A DNA stretch of 64,000 nucleotides, taken from assembly GCA_016934415.1 (NCBI GenBank), contig JAFGSW010000021.1, forward strand, positions 28,719 through 92,718, written 5' to 3'. Source of the DNA: Spirochaetales bacterium. Its GTDB lineage: Bacteria > Spirochaetota > Spirochaetia > SZUA-6 > RPPD01. This document shows, piece by piece, positions 28,245-38,100 of the stretch (the first letter of the stretch is position 1; each line of letters opens with the position of its first letter). Under the pieces are notes generated by a model. It ran no database searches, was not told where the DNA came from, and saw nothing but the letters and a program-made list of their open reading frames with translations. The position numbers were made by a program, and so were the translations under genes.

Positions 28245-30908
28245 TCATTTTTTTCGGTCTGCATCCCCTCCGTACCGCGCATTCGATCCGGCCGCCATGT
28301 CCTGCCTTCCATCCGTTTCCTCTTCCAGCAGCTCGGCCTTGAAACGGGCAAGCAGGTTGAGGGCGTCGAGCGGCCGCAACCCGTCGACCGACAGTCCCTT
28401 GATCGCCTCGAGCACCATTTCCGATTGAGAAAACAATGAAGGCTGGGCGGGAGCGCGTTCGGCGTCGGCTCCGGCGGCGACGGTCTCCCTCGCCAGCGTG
28501 AGGGCGTTTCGTTGGAGACGGCGGGCGGTCTTGATCACTTCCTCCGGCAGACCAGCCAGCTGCGCCACATGAACCCCGTACGAGCTGTCGGCCGGCCCGG
28601 GCTTTATCTTTTTCAAGAAAGCGATCGTCCCTTCCCGTTCGACGACCTCGAGGGAAAAATTGGCCAGCTTCTCGTGCTCGATGCGGGTGAGCTCGTGGAA
28701 ATGGGTCGCGAACAGGGTCTTGGACCGCACGCGCTCGAGGATGAACAGCGTGACCGCCCAGGCGATGGCGAGTCCGTCGGCCGTGCTCGTGCCGCGGCCC
28801 ACCTCGTCCATGACGATGAGGCTCTTGGGCGTCGCCTGACGGAGGATATTCGCCGTTTCGTTCATTTCTATGAGAAAGGTCGATTCGCCGCGCGCCAGGT
28901 TGTCGCTCGCTCCGACGCGGCAAAAAATGCGGTCCACCACCCCGATCTCGGCCGACTCGGCGGGCACGAACGATCCGATCTGGGCGAGGAGGACGATCAA
29001 CGCCGTCTGGCGCAGGTAGGTGGACTTGCCGGCCATGTTCGGACCGGTGAGGATGACGAACGACCGCTGCCGTGTGTCGAGCGAGACGGAATTGGGCACG
29101 AACGCCCCGCCCGGCAGGTTTGCCTCCACCACCGGGTGCCGCCCCTCGCGGATCTCGAGACGCTCATGGTCACCCACCGCGGGGCAGGTGTAGCCGTACA
29201 GCGTGGCGGCGTAGGCGAAAGATTGGAGGACATCGAGCGCCGCCGCCGCCCGCGCCGCCTCCATGAGCTCAACGGTGACGTCCTTGACGGCTTTCCTCAC
29301 CTTGAGAAAGAGGTCCCGCTCGAGATCCACGATCTTCTGGGCGGCGTCGTTCATCTCCTCCTCCCGGTCGATGAGCTCCTGGGTCGTAAACCGCTCCCCG
29401 CCCACCAGCGACTGGCGGCGGATGAAATGATCGGGCACCAGGTGGCGGTTGGCCTTCGTCACCTCGTAGTAATACCCGATGATCCGGTTGTAGCGAAGCT
29501 TGAGCGAAGCGATGCCGGTTTTCGTTTTTTCGGCTTCGAGCGAGCGCTCGAGCACCTCCCGCGTATGGTCGCGAATCTCGCGCAGCCGGTCGAGTTCGGC
29601 GTCGTAGCCGGGACGGATGAGGTTGCCTTCGGTGAGGAGGAGCGACGGCTCGTCGAGGAGAGCCTGCCGCACCAAATCGGCCGCTTCAGTCAACCGCCGC
29701 CGGTCTGTGCCCGCCGCGCGGGCGAGAAAGGGAGGCGCTTCCTCCCGTGAGAGCGCGGCCGTGACGTCGAAAAACGAGGCGAGCGATTGGGCCAGGGAGA
29801 CGAGGTCCTTGGCGTGGGCCCGATCCATGGCCACCCGCGTGCCGAGCCGTTCCAGGTCGAGCGTCCGTCCCAAAAGCTCCCGCACCTTGGAGAGCACGAG
29901 CTGGTGTTTATGGAAAAACGATACGCACTCCTGCCGCTCACGAACTGCCTCAGGGTCGAGAAGCGGGGCGAGGATCCAGGAATGGAGGCGCCGCGCTCCC
30001 ATGGCGGTTTTCGTGTGGTTGAGCACCTCGAGCAGGGTGAAGCGACGCGAACCGTCCTGGAGGTTCTTGACGAGTTCCAGGTTTTTCTGCGTCGACTCGT
30101 CGAGTTGGAGATGGCTGTTTTCCGAATACACCCGGATGTCGCGGATGTGCGGCAGCAGCGTCCGGGCCGTATCCTCGACATAGGAGAGGATGATGCCGGC
30201 GGCCGCCACTTCCGGCGCATCCGGCCGCAGCCCGAATCCCCGGAGGTTGACCACGCCGAAGGTCCGCTTCAACCGCTCGAAATTGGCGTCCAGGTCGAAG
30301 CTCCACGCCGGATAGCGGTTGACGACGAGGTTGTCCCGCTCGCCCAGGAGCCGGCCGATGAGCGGGTCTGAGGCGAGCAGCGATTCCTCGATGATGATCT
30401 CCTTCGGGTCGAGGCGGTAGAGCTCCCGCTTGAGCGGCTCCTCGGCCCGCTTATGGGGAAACCGCGTGGCGGCGAACTCGGCGGTGGAAAGGTCGATGGA
30501 GGCGAGCGCGACCATGTCCTTCACCCGCGCCAGGGCGACCAGATAATTGTTGTGCGAACGATCGAGCAGGCCCTCGTCCACCAGCGTGCCCGGCGTGATG
30601 ATCTCCACGATTTCCCGGGTCACGATCCCCTTGCCCGGACGGGGCTCCGAGGTCTGCTCGCACACGGCGATTTTCTTCCCCGCCTTGATAAGTCGGGCGA
30701 TGTAATTGGCGCCGGCATGGTACGGAATGCCGCACATGGGCACGCCGTTCCGCTGCGTCAGGGTGAGATCGAGGAGTGAGGATACTTCCCGGGCGTCATC
30801 GTCGAACATCTCATAGAAATCTCCCAAACGAAAAAAAAGGACGGCGTCCTTGTGGTTGTGCTTGATTTTATTGTATTGAGTCATCATGGGAGTTGTTGTT
30901 TCGGGCAT
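28245..30908 (-). CDS. mutS: DNA mismatch repair protein MutS
   Basis: 'MPETTTPMMTQYNKIKHNHKDAVLFFRLGDFYEMFDDDA', 'LTGPNMAGKSTYLRQTALIVLLAQIGSFVPA', 'VMDEVGRGTSTADG', 'LFATHFHELT'. Confidence 0.97.
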   Translation of the reverse strand: MPETTTPMMTQYNKIKHNHKDAVLFFRLGDFYEMFDDDAREVSSLLDLTLTQRNGVPMCGIPYHAGANYIARLIKAGKKIAVCEQTSEPRPGKGIVTREIVEIITPGTLVDEGLLDRSHNNYLVALARVKDMVALASIDLSTAEFAATRFPHKRAEEPLKRELYRLDPKEIIIEESLLASDPLIGRLLGERDNLVVNRYPAWSFDLDANFERLKRTFGVVNLRGFGLRPDAPEVAAAGIILSYVEDTARTLLPHIRDIRVYSENSHLQLDESTQKNLELVKNLQDGSRRFTLLEVLNHTKTAMGARRLHSWILAPLLDPEAVRERQECVSFFHKHQLVLSKVRELLGRTLDLERLGTRVAMDRAHAKDLVSLAQSLASFFDVTAALSREEAPPFLARAAGTDRRRLTEAADLVRQALLDEPSLLLTEGNLIRPGYDAELDRLREIRDHTREVLERSLEAEKTKTGIASLKLRYNRIIGYYYEVTKANRHLVPDHFIRRQSLVGGERFTTQELIDREEEMNDAAQKIVDLERDLFLKVRKAVKDVTVELMEAARAAAALDVLQSFAYAATLYGYTCPAVGDHERLEIREGRHPVVEANLPGGAFVPNSVSLDTRQRSFVILTGPNMAGKSTYLRQTALIVLLAQIGSFVPAESAEIGVVDRIFCRVGASDNLARGESTFLIEMNETANILRQATPKSLIVMDEVGRGTSTADGLAIAWAVTLFILERVRSKTLFATHFHELTRIEHEKLANFSLEVVEREGTIAFLKKIKPGPADSSYGVHVAQLAGLPEEVIKTARRLQRNALTLARETVAAGADAERAPAQPSLFSQSEMVLEAIKGLSVDGLRPLDALNLLARFKAELLEEETDGRQDMAAGSNARYGGDADRKK

Positions 30909-31001
30909 AAATGGATTATATTTGAATGGATGGCGGAACACAAGGCCGGCGGATGCGAGCCGGTCGCGGGTCTCCGCTCCGCGGGAAGGAAACCGCAGTC
31001 C

Positions 31002-31583
31002 ATGATGAACGACGCCATTCTCTACGGTGAGGCGGACAACGATATTTTCATTCGGGCGTTGGGACGGGTGACGGTCAATATCTGCTATGAGCTCCGCGAT
31101 CGGATATTCACCCGTTTGGGCGATCTGCCCCACGTGGGGAACATTTACATCGATTTGTCCCGCTGCGATTACATGGACTCGACGTTCATGGGGATCATAC
31201 TCGGGATCAACAAGAAACTCAAAAATGTAACCGACACGGGATTGACGCTCGTGTGTCCGACGGTTGAGTGCAGCAATCTCTTCACCGCGCTCAATATCAT
31301 GCGCTTCTTCACCGTCCACGAAGGCCTCGTGTCCTTCCCTTCCACGCTGGAAACGATCTCGTCGAGCCACAGGCCGACGCCCGACTTCATGCTCGCCGCC
31401 CACGACGAGCTGGCGGAGGTCTCGTCCGCCAACGCGGACAAGTTTCGCATTCTCCGGGAAATACTGCAGAAAAAAGTGATCGAGGAACGGCGCAAGGCCA
31501 CCGAGCGGGGCCTCGAAATCGAAGAGGAGACCGACGAAGAGCCGCCCCCCCCGTCGCCCACCATTGTCATGTCCGACGATTGA
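31002..31583 (+). CDS. STAS-domain anti-anti-sigma-like protein with C-terminal extension
   Basis: 'IDLSRCDYMDSTFMGIILGINKKLKN' STAS phosphorylation-site region; divergent from mutS. Confidence 0.85.
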   Translation: MMNDAILYGEADNDIFIRALGRVTVNICYELRDRIFTRLGDLPHVGNIYIDLSRCDYMDSTFMGIILGINKKLKNVTDTGLTLVCPTVECSNLFTALNIMRFFTVHEGLVSFPSTLETISSSHRPTPDFMLAAHDELAEVSSANADKFRILREILQKKVIEERRKATERGLEIEEETDEEPPPPSPTIVMSDD

Positions 31584-31633
31584 TCGTCACTCGATCCGCG
31601 TGAACGCTTCAACGGGAAAGAACGCTCGCCGCG

Positions 31634-32056
31634 TCAGATAGTACGCTCCTGAAGCGAATCGAGATATCGCTTCAGGATGAGCGCCGCGGCGATTTGATCG
31701 ACTTTCTCCTTATAGGCGCGGCGGCGTTTTCCGTGTGCGCGGATGACGGCTTCGGCTTCGCGGCTCGAGTAACTCTCGTCAATGAGCCGGCAGGCGACGG
31801 CATGTTGCTCGAGAAGCGCCCGGATCCGGCGCGCGAGACGGGCGGGCTCCCGCTCCGGACCGCCCGCTTCCCCCGGGCACCCGATGATCACCAGGTCGAC
31901 GTCCTCGCGGCCCGCGATCTCAAGCACGTCGGCGACCAGGCGCTCCGGGGTGGTGAAGGGAAAAGTCGTGAAGGGCCGGGCGAAGAGCCGCAATGGATCG
32001 GAGAGGGCGACACCGACGCGCCGGGTGCCGACGTCGAGTCCCATGATCCTTTTCAT
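31634..32056 (-). CDS. ruvX: Holliday junction resolvase-like protein YqgF/RuvX
   Basis: 'MKRIMGLDVGTRRVGVALSDPL', 'DESYSSREAEAVIR', 'KVDQIAAALILKRYLD'. Confidence 0.92.
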   Translation of the reverse strand: MKRIMGLDVGTRRVGVALSDPLRLFARPFTTFPFTTPERLVADVLEIAGREDVDLVIIGCPGEAGGPEREPARLARRIRALLEQHAVACRLIDESYSSREAEAVIRAHGKRRRAYKEKVDQIAAALILKRYLDSLQERTI

Positions 32057-32089
32057 ACGTTCGTACCGGACGGGCGGCGGGCCGCCGGT

Positions 32090-32617
32090 TCACCGGCTGA
32101 GGTATTCGATGACATCCTGGGTTATGTCGACGTCCTTGGAATAATACATGATCGCAGGATCGGTGGTCTTCAGGATGAGCGAGTAGCTGTCCCGCACCGC
32201 GATTCGCTCGATGACGTTCAGGATATCGCCGTAAAAAGCGCTTGACTTGCTGACCGCTTCGAACTTCTTGTCGTACTCGAGTTTGCGATAACGATATAGA
32301 TCCCTTTGGTATTCCTTCCGCTCGTTCGCTTTTTTTTCGTATTCGAGCGCCGCCCGGTCGTCCTGATCGTTTTTGGCTTTGGCCTGGAGCGCTTCCAGAT
32401 CCGTGATCTCCTTGCTGATTTTATTCAGCTGGGTCTCCGTCTCGGTCCAGTAGTCCATGAGCTCCTTGACGGCCGGGGATTTGGTGTAAAAGGCATTGAC
32501 CACCTTGTTCATGTCGACGACGCCCACCTTGGTGATCTGCTGTTGACCGTACGCCGCGACGCCGGCCGATAAAAATAGGGCGAATCCGATCGCCGCGAGG
32601 CGCGCTGGATTCCGCAT
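32090..32617 (-). CDS. OmpH/Skp family outer-membrane chaperone
   Basis: Signal peptide, 'ITKVGVVDMNKVVNAFYTKSPAVKELMDY', charged coiled-coil; adjacent to bamA. Confidence 0.85.
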   Translation of the reverse strand: MRNPARLAAIGFALFLSAGVAAYGQQQITKVGVVDMNKVVNAFYTKSPAVKELMDYWTETETQLNKISKEITDLEALQAKAKNDQDDRAALEYEKKANERKEYQRDLYRYRKLEYDKKFEAVSKSSAFYGDILNVIERIAVRDSYSLILKTTDPAIMYYSKDVDITQDVIEYLSR

Positions 32618-32635
32618 AATCGTCCTCCTTCCACC

Positions 32636-35137
32636 CTAAAACGGATTGATGTCGACCGAGAATACGAGGTCGAGGCTGAATTGGTCGCTAAATTTGAGGG
32701 CGCCTTCTTCGGGCACTATCTGCCCATTTACTATTTTCCAGCGTTTGGCCAGATAGAGCCGCATGGGGATGCCGGGAATGACGAGCCGTAAACCCGTGCC
32801 CGCCGACCAGTAAAAATCCGAATCCTTCATGGCGGCGAAATCAGACGGTTCCTTCCAGAACCCGACGGCTTCAACGTAAAATATGGTCCACCAGAGCACC
32901 TCCTGGACGATGGGCATGCGCAATTCGATTTTATTGTCCCAGAGCACCTTGCCCCGCCAGCGCAGGTACCAGCCGCGGCCGACGAACATGCCGTCCACCC
33001 GGAAGAGATCGTCTTCCACGGTGACCTCGTTTTCACGGAAAAGGGGCGGCAGGATGAAGTTGATGTCGCTGTGAACGGCGAGGATGATCTTGAAGCTCCA
33101 TGCATCGCTCACCGGAATATCGAAAAACTTCAGGTAAGCTTCGCCCTCGGACGCGAGTCGTATATAGTGTCTGTCTCCCAAGAGGAAATCACCGATGAAC
33201 CCCACGTACTGCGAGAGGTAAAAACCCTTCTCCGGGTTTTGAGGAACGTCGGTTCCGTTGAGGAAAAGCGTCAAGCCGAGGCGGTTGATCAATATCCACC
33301 GGTTCCATTCATCGCGTAAGACGTTTGAAAACGGCCGGTCACTCGCCGGATCATAATAGATGTAGGAGAGCGTCGAAGAAGGCTCAATCCTGAATCCCAA
33401 CAAGCCAAGCGGCAAATCCAGGGAATAGCCTCCGGCCAGCCCCAGCCTGAACTCGACGTTGTGATACTCCATGGTATAATCCGCCGGAATGCCCTGGCCG
33501 CTGTCGAGAGCGTTTTGATAATCTTCCCAGCTGAGGAAGGGATCGGGGAACGCGTTCGGTTCATCGCCGTTGAACGTGGGACCGACCAGCCAATCGATCG
33601 GCACATTCTGGACGAGCTCGTGCTTGACGGAGAAATTAATGCCCCCGAGGATGCGTTGTCCGAACATCCAGTTGTTCTCGTAGGTGCCGGACAGACTCTG
33701 CTGGGTGGTCGTGAGATTGAGATTGGTGCCCGCGGTAACCCCCATCCCGAGAAAATTCTTATCCACCAAGTTGGCGTAGGCCGTGAAGGGGAAATCGCCG
33801 GGAACGATGCTTCCGCCGACCTCCAGGTTGGCGGTCGGCGTCTCCTCGACCGTGATGAGGATGTCGATCAATCCCTCTTCGATCCCCGGCGTCGGCTCGA
33901 ACACGAGGTTGCGGGAGAAGTACCCCGTCCGCATGAGGTTGATGTAGCCGCGCTGGATCTTGGCGCGGTTGAATACGTCGCCCTCCTCGAAGGGAAGCTC
34001 GCGCCGTATGACGGCCTCCCTGGTCTTGGTGTTGCCCTGGATGATGATACGGCCGATGTGCGAACGGTCGCCCTCCACGAAGGTGATTTCAAAGGAGATG
34101 ACTTTTTTCCCCTCGTCCACCTTTTCGTTCGAATTGATCTGCATGGTGACGTAGCCGTTGTCGTAATACAGGTTCACCACCTTCATGAAGTCTTCCTTGT
34201 ACTTTTTCTTGCTGAGGATGTCGCCCGTTTTCTGGCGGAACAGCGCGGCCAATTTTTCCGTGGAGAAAATGTTGTTGCCCTGGAATGTCGTCGCCCCGTA
34301 CGTATACTGGGCGCCTTCATTGATATAGACGGTGAGAATGATGTATTTTCGCTGTTCGGCCTCGTTCAGTTCGATCTGCTTGTCCACTTTTTCCACTTTC
34401 GCGAAATAGTAGCCGTGATCGGAATAATACGTTTCGATCGCGTCCGAGTCTTCCTTCAGCTTGTTCTCCTGGTAGTCGCTGTTGGCGAACAGGGCGGGCT
34501 CCTTGGTCTGCATGAGGCCCTTGAGAGTTCCTTCCGAGGCGAAGGTGTTTCCGGAAAACAGGATTTTTTTCACGGTCGTCTTCGGGCCTTCCGCGATGAC
34601 GAACGTCAGATCGACCATCCCGTCTATGTCATTGACCTTGTCGGTGTACGTGACGTCCGCGTCGAGGAAGCCTTTGTTCCGATAGAGCGCCTTGATCGCG
34701 TCGACGTCCATCTTTACCTTCGCTTCGCTCCAGACCGCCCGCTCCTTGATGAGAACGGCGTCACGCAGTTCCTTCTCCGACATATTGTTGTTCCCGCTGA
34801 ACTGGATCCGGGACACGAGCGGCCGTTCCTTGACCGTGAAACTGATGATGACCGATTTCTTTTCCGGATCGCCGGGGATGGCGTCGGCCTCAACGGTCTC
34901 GAAAAACTCGAGCGCGTAGAGCTTGTTCTGCATTTCCCAGTAGATGTCGTACGAAAATGGTTTGTTCCGGTACGGGGAGAGGAGCGTCAGCAATTCGCCT
35001 TCGGTCACCTGTTTCAGGCCTTGAAACTGGAAACCGACGACGGGTTTTCCCATGAACCAGGAGCTCTCTGGCTGCTGCGCCTGGAGGACGCCGACGGCGA
35101 GCCAGAACAAGAGGAGGGCGGCGGAGATACGCTTCAT
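32636..35137 (-). CDS. bamA: Outer membrane protein assembly factor BamA
   Basis: POTRA repeats and C-terminal Omp85 barrel ending 'FSLDLVFSVDINPF'. Confidence 0.95.
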   Translation of the reverse strand: MKRISAALLLFWLAVGVLQAQQPESSWFMGKPVVGFQFQGLKQVTEGELLTLLSPYRNKPFSYDIYWEMQNKLYALEFFETVEADAIPGDPEKKSVIISFTVKERPLVSRIQFSGNNNMSEKELRDAVLIKERAVWSEAKVKMDVDAIKALYRNKGFLDADVTYTDKVNDIDGMVDLTFVIAEGPKTTVKKILFSGNTFASEGTLKGLMQTKEPALFANSDYQENKLKEDSDAIETYYSDHGYYFAKVEKVDKQIELNEAEQRKYIILTVYINEGAQYTYGATTFQGNNIFSTEKLAALFRQKTGDILSKKKYKEDFMKVVNLYYDNGYVTMQINSNEKVDEGKKVISFEITFVEGDRSHIGRIIIQGNTKTREAVIRRELPFEEGDVFNRAKIQRGYINLMRTGYFSRNLVFEPTPGIEEGLIDILITVEETPTANLEVGGSIVPGDFPFTAYANLVDKNFLGMGVTAGTNLNLTTTQQSLSGTYENNWMFGQRILGGINFSVKHELVQNVPIDWLVGPTFNGDEPNAFPDPFLSWEDYQNALDSGQGIPADYTMEYHNVEFRLGLAGGYSLDLPLGLLGFRIEPSSTLSYIYYDPASDRPFSNVLRDEWNRWILINRLGLTLFLNGTDVPQNPEKGFYLSQYVGFIGDFLLGDRHYIRLASEGEAYLKFFDIPVSDAWSFKIILAVHSDINFILPPLFRENEVTVEDDLFRVDGMFVGRGWYLRWRGKVLWDNKIELRMPIVQEVLWWTIFYVEAVGFWKEPSDFAAMKDSDFYWSAGTGLRLVIPGIPMRLYLAKRWKIVNGQIVPEEGALKFSDQFSLDLVFSVDINPF

Positions 35138-35166
35138 ATGTAAGGGCTCCTTTTAGTGTACAAGTG

Positions 35167-38100
35167 TCAGAATGACATTCCCCATTTAAAGGTGATTTTA
35201 TTGTCCGGCAGGAAGAATGTCTCCCAGTGCTCTGGGGTGATAGACCATTTTATAGTGAGAAAAAAAGGCGTTGTCAACTCAAGGCTGAATTCCGATTCCA
35301 CGTTCACGTTGCCGAACGTCTGTCCCGCACCGGTCTCGGAGGAGCGCGTGAGATCGGTCCTGATTCTCACGATCGTCTCGAAGAACAGATTGTTCCTTTC
35401 GTCGAGGTACTTCTGAAAGCTTATCTCGGTGTTGTTAAGGTAGCGGCCCATGCTGATGGCCGTGTCCGGGGCGAGATTCTCCTCGGAATTGAACACCGTG
35501 TCGAGGATCAAATTGGTGATGAACTGCGTGCGGATGGAAAATCCGTCCAGGTTCAGAAGCCGCTTCATCTTCTGCTCGAGCGGATGGAGCAGGACGAGCT
35601 GGGTGAGGACGTCCCCCCCGATGTCGCTCACGATCGACGTCAGGTATTCGTCGCTGTTGCTTGCCGACGTATTCTGGATCACCCCGCCGAGGGCGAGGTA
35701 CCGCTCGGTGATGGGGAGGGGCGGGTCGGAATCGAAAACCGGGGCGAAATCCTTCAGGTGCTGATTGGGCACGCTCATGGTGATTTTCACGTCCTGGTCG
35801 TTGTACCGGACGATGCGTTCGGCCTTCAGGTTGAGGAGCGGATTGAAGTCGAGCTGGGTCTCCTTCAGGCTCAAGGAGCCCTCGCGGATCATGAAGCTCC
35901 TCTCGAAGTAATAGACGTCGCCCCCCTTGAAATTAATGTCGCCGTCGAGGGAAAACTCATCCTTAAGCTGGTTGTATTTGACGGTGATGCCGGCACCCGG
36001 TTCCGACACCATCCTCAGGATGGGGAATTCCCGGGCCGGCCAGTAAAATTCAACCTGCTTGCCGGTTTGGAGATCGAGATCGACGACCAGGTTGGAATCC
36101 GACGCTTCGGCGTTTTTTCCCGGCTTCGAACTGCCCAACACGACGTCGGATTTTTGGACAAACAGCGACCCGTCGATGGAAACCCCCGATTGGTCCGCCG
36201 TCAGGATGAGCGCGGGAGTGGTGACATATCCGTCGAAGGCGAGGATGTCCAGCGGCAGCGTCAGATGCGCGCCCAGCGGATCGTCGATCGCAAAGCGGGT
36301 CGTCAGGCGGGAGATATTCCAATGGTCTACAATCATCTCGGCGAACACCGAGACGGGGCAATTCCCCACTTTCGTGTCGGCTTGGCGGAAGACCGCCTTT
36401 TTCTCATTGATCTCAAGGACGCTGGAAAGCGGTCCGACCGGATCGGCGAGGGCGAGAGACGAGGCGGCCATGCCGTCGACCGTGAGGACGCCGAAAAAAT
36501 CAGGATCAACCGCCGGGCCCGAGATGGTGAGATTGCCGCGCGCGATCCCGTCTCGAATCACGAAAAACGGGGTATTGACGAGCTCGTTGATCGCGGGAAG
36601 AAGAAGCACCACGCCGTCCGCGCGAGCCTCGATCCTGTTGTCCGCCAGCCTGCCTTCAAAGTGGCCCTGGAGCGGAAACGGTGCGGCAAGATCAAAATGG
36701 AACGCGCCGTCTCGCTTCATCTGGCCCATGAGCACTTCATCGGGGCCGCCGGAGACGTTGAAACCGTTATGGTCCAAGAAGAATCTGAGACTCCACTCGT
36801 GAAGTTCGCCTTCCTTGGCGTCGCGATTGACGACCGAGAAAGCCCCATGCACGTTTTTATCCAGGATGGCGGCGAGCGGCTCGTTTGTCCTGAAATCAGC
36901 GATATATGTCTGCAGAGAGACATCGGCGCGGACCGGGTGATTGCCGGCGCTCACGGAAGCGCGTAAATTCAAGGTGCCGGCGCGAAGGTCGAACGTGCCG
37001 TCACCGGATAAGACCGTAAGAGTACGGGCGTATGACCCTTCGAGCGATTTCAGCGTGATCCCGTCTTCTCGGAGTGAAACGTCCGCCTTCAGCGTCACCG
37101 GTTCGCCGTTCAGTCGCCCGTTGCCGAGCGCGGCGGATAGGTCGACGGCGGGAGCGGACAAGGGGCCGTGCAGGGTGAGTACGCCGCTCGCATTGCCGTG
37201 GAGCGCAAGATCGCCCCAATGCTCCAGGGGGCTGTTCTTGAAATAGAGCGTGAGATCGCCGCTGCCCGGCGACAGGTTCGCGACGGCAGTGTAATTCTCC
37301 ACCCGGTTCTCATCCTCGAGGTAGAGCCAGCCGTCGGCACGCGGTTCGGGGGATAAGCGCAGGTCGAAGCTGCCGTTTCCCGAAAGCGAGGAAATTTTAT
37401 CGCGATACGACAATTCCGCGATCTGCATTCTGCCGCCCGAAAGCGAGAACCGAATGTCGGCCGAGGCATTCTCCATCCCGGGAATGAGCCTGGGAATCCC
37501 CGTGACGAACGTCCGGCGTGAAACAAGCGCGAGGTCCCCGGACGGCGAGAGGGTGCCGATCCAATCGAGGGTGGCGAACACCTTGTGCCCCGGCAGCGGC
37601 ACGGGAAGGGAGGCAACGCGCAGGGCCAGATACTGCCCGCCGGCCGATTGCGGCACGAGCATGAGGGAGAAGCCGTACGAGCCGCTCATCATGATCCCGG
37701 CACCGGGAATGTAGCGGCCGTCGAACGCGTATTTCTCCTTGTTGACGGAGACGCCGGCGGTGAAATCGAATCCCGCCTTCTTGCGCCAGCGGAAATCGAT
37801 GTCGCCCGCGAGCGCGTATCCGGCCCACGATCCGCGCAACGGCGAGATTTTCAATTCGTCGTCGCTCGCCTCGACGTCGAAAGCGAGACGGTTGGTTGAA
37901 TTCCGAACATCCTTGACCGAGATGTCCGGCGCCGTGAAACGGTAGGAATTGAAATCGGTGGAAAATGAAAAAGGCGCGCTCCACAGCACCGTCTGCAGGT
38001 CGCGATCGAGCGTTTCCGAAAAACGATCCGCCTTGGTGAAGGCCCGGTACGGGAAATTGAGAGGCACCGAGGTGAACGCCCCGTCGATCGCCAGCCGATA

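Noticed and set aside
30909-31403. 165-aa N-terminal extension of the MutS ORF
   Set aside because: Overlaps the divergent STAS gene; MutS homology begins at MPETTTPMMTQYNKIK (start 30908).
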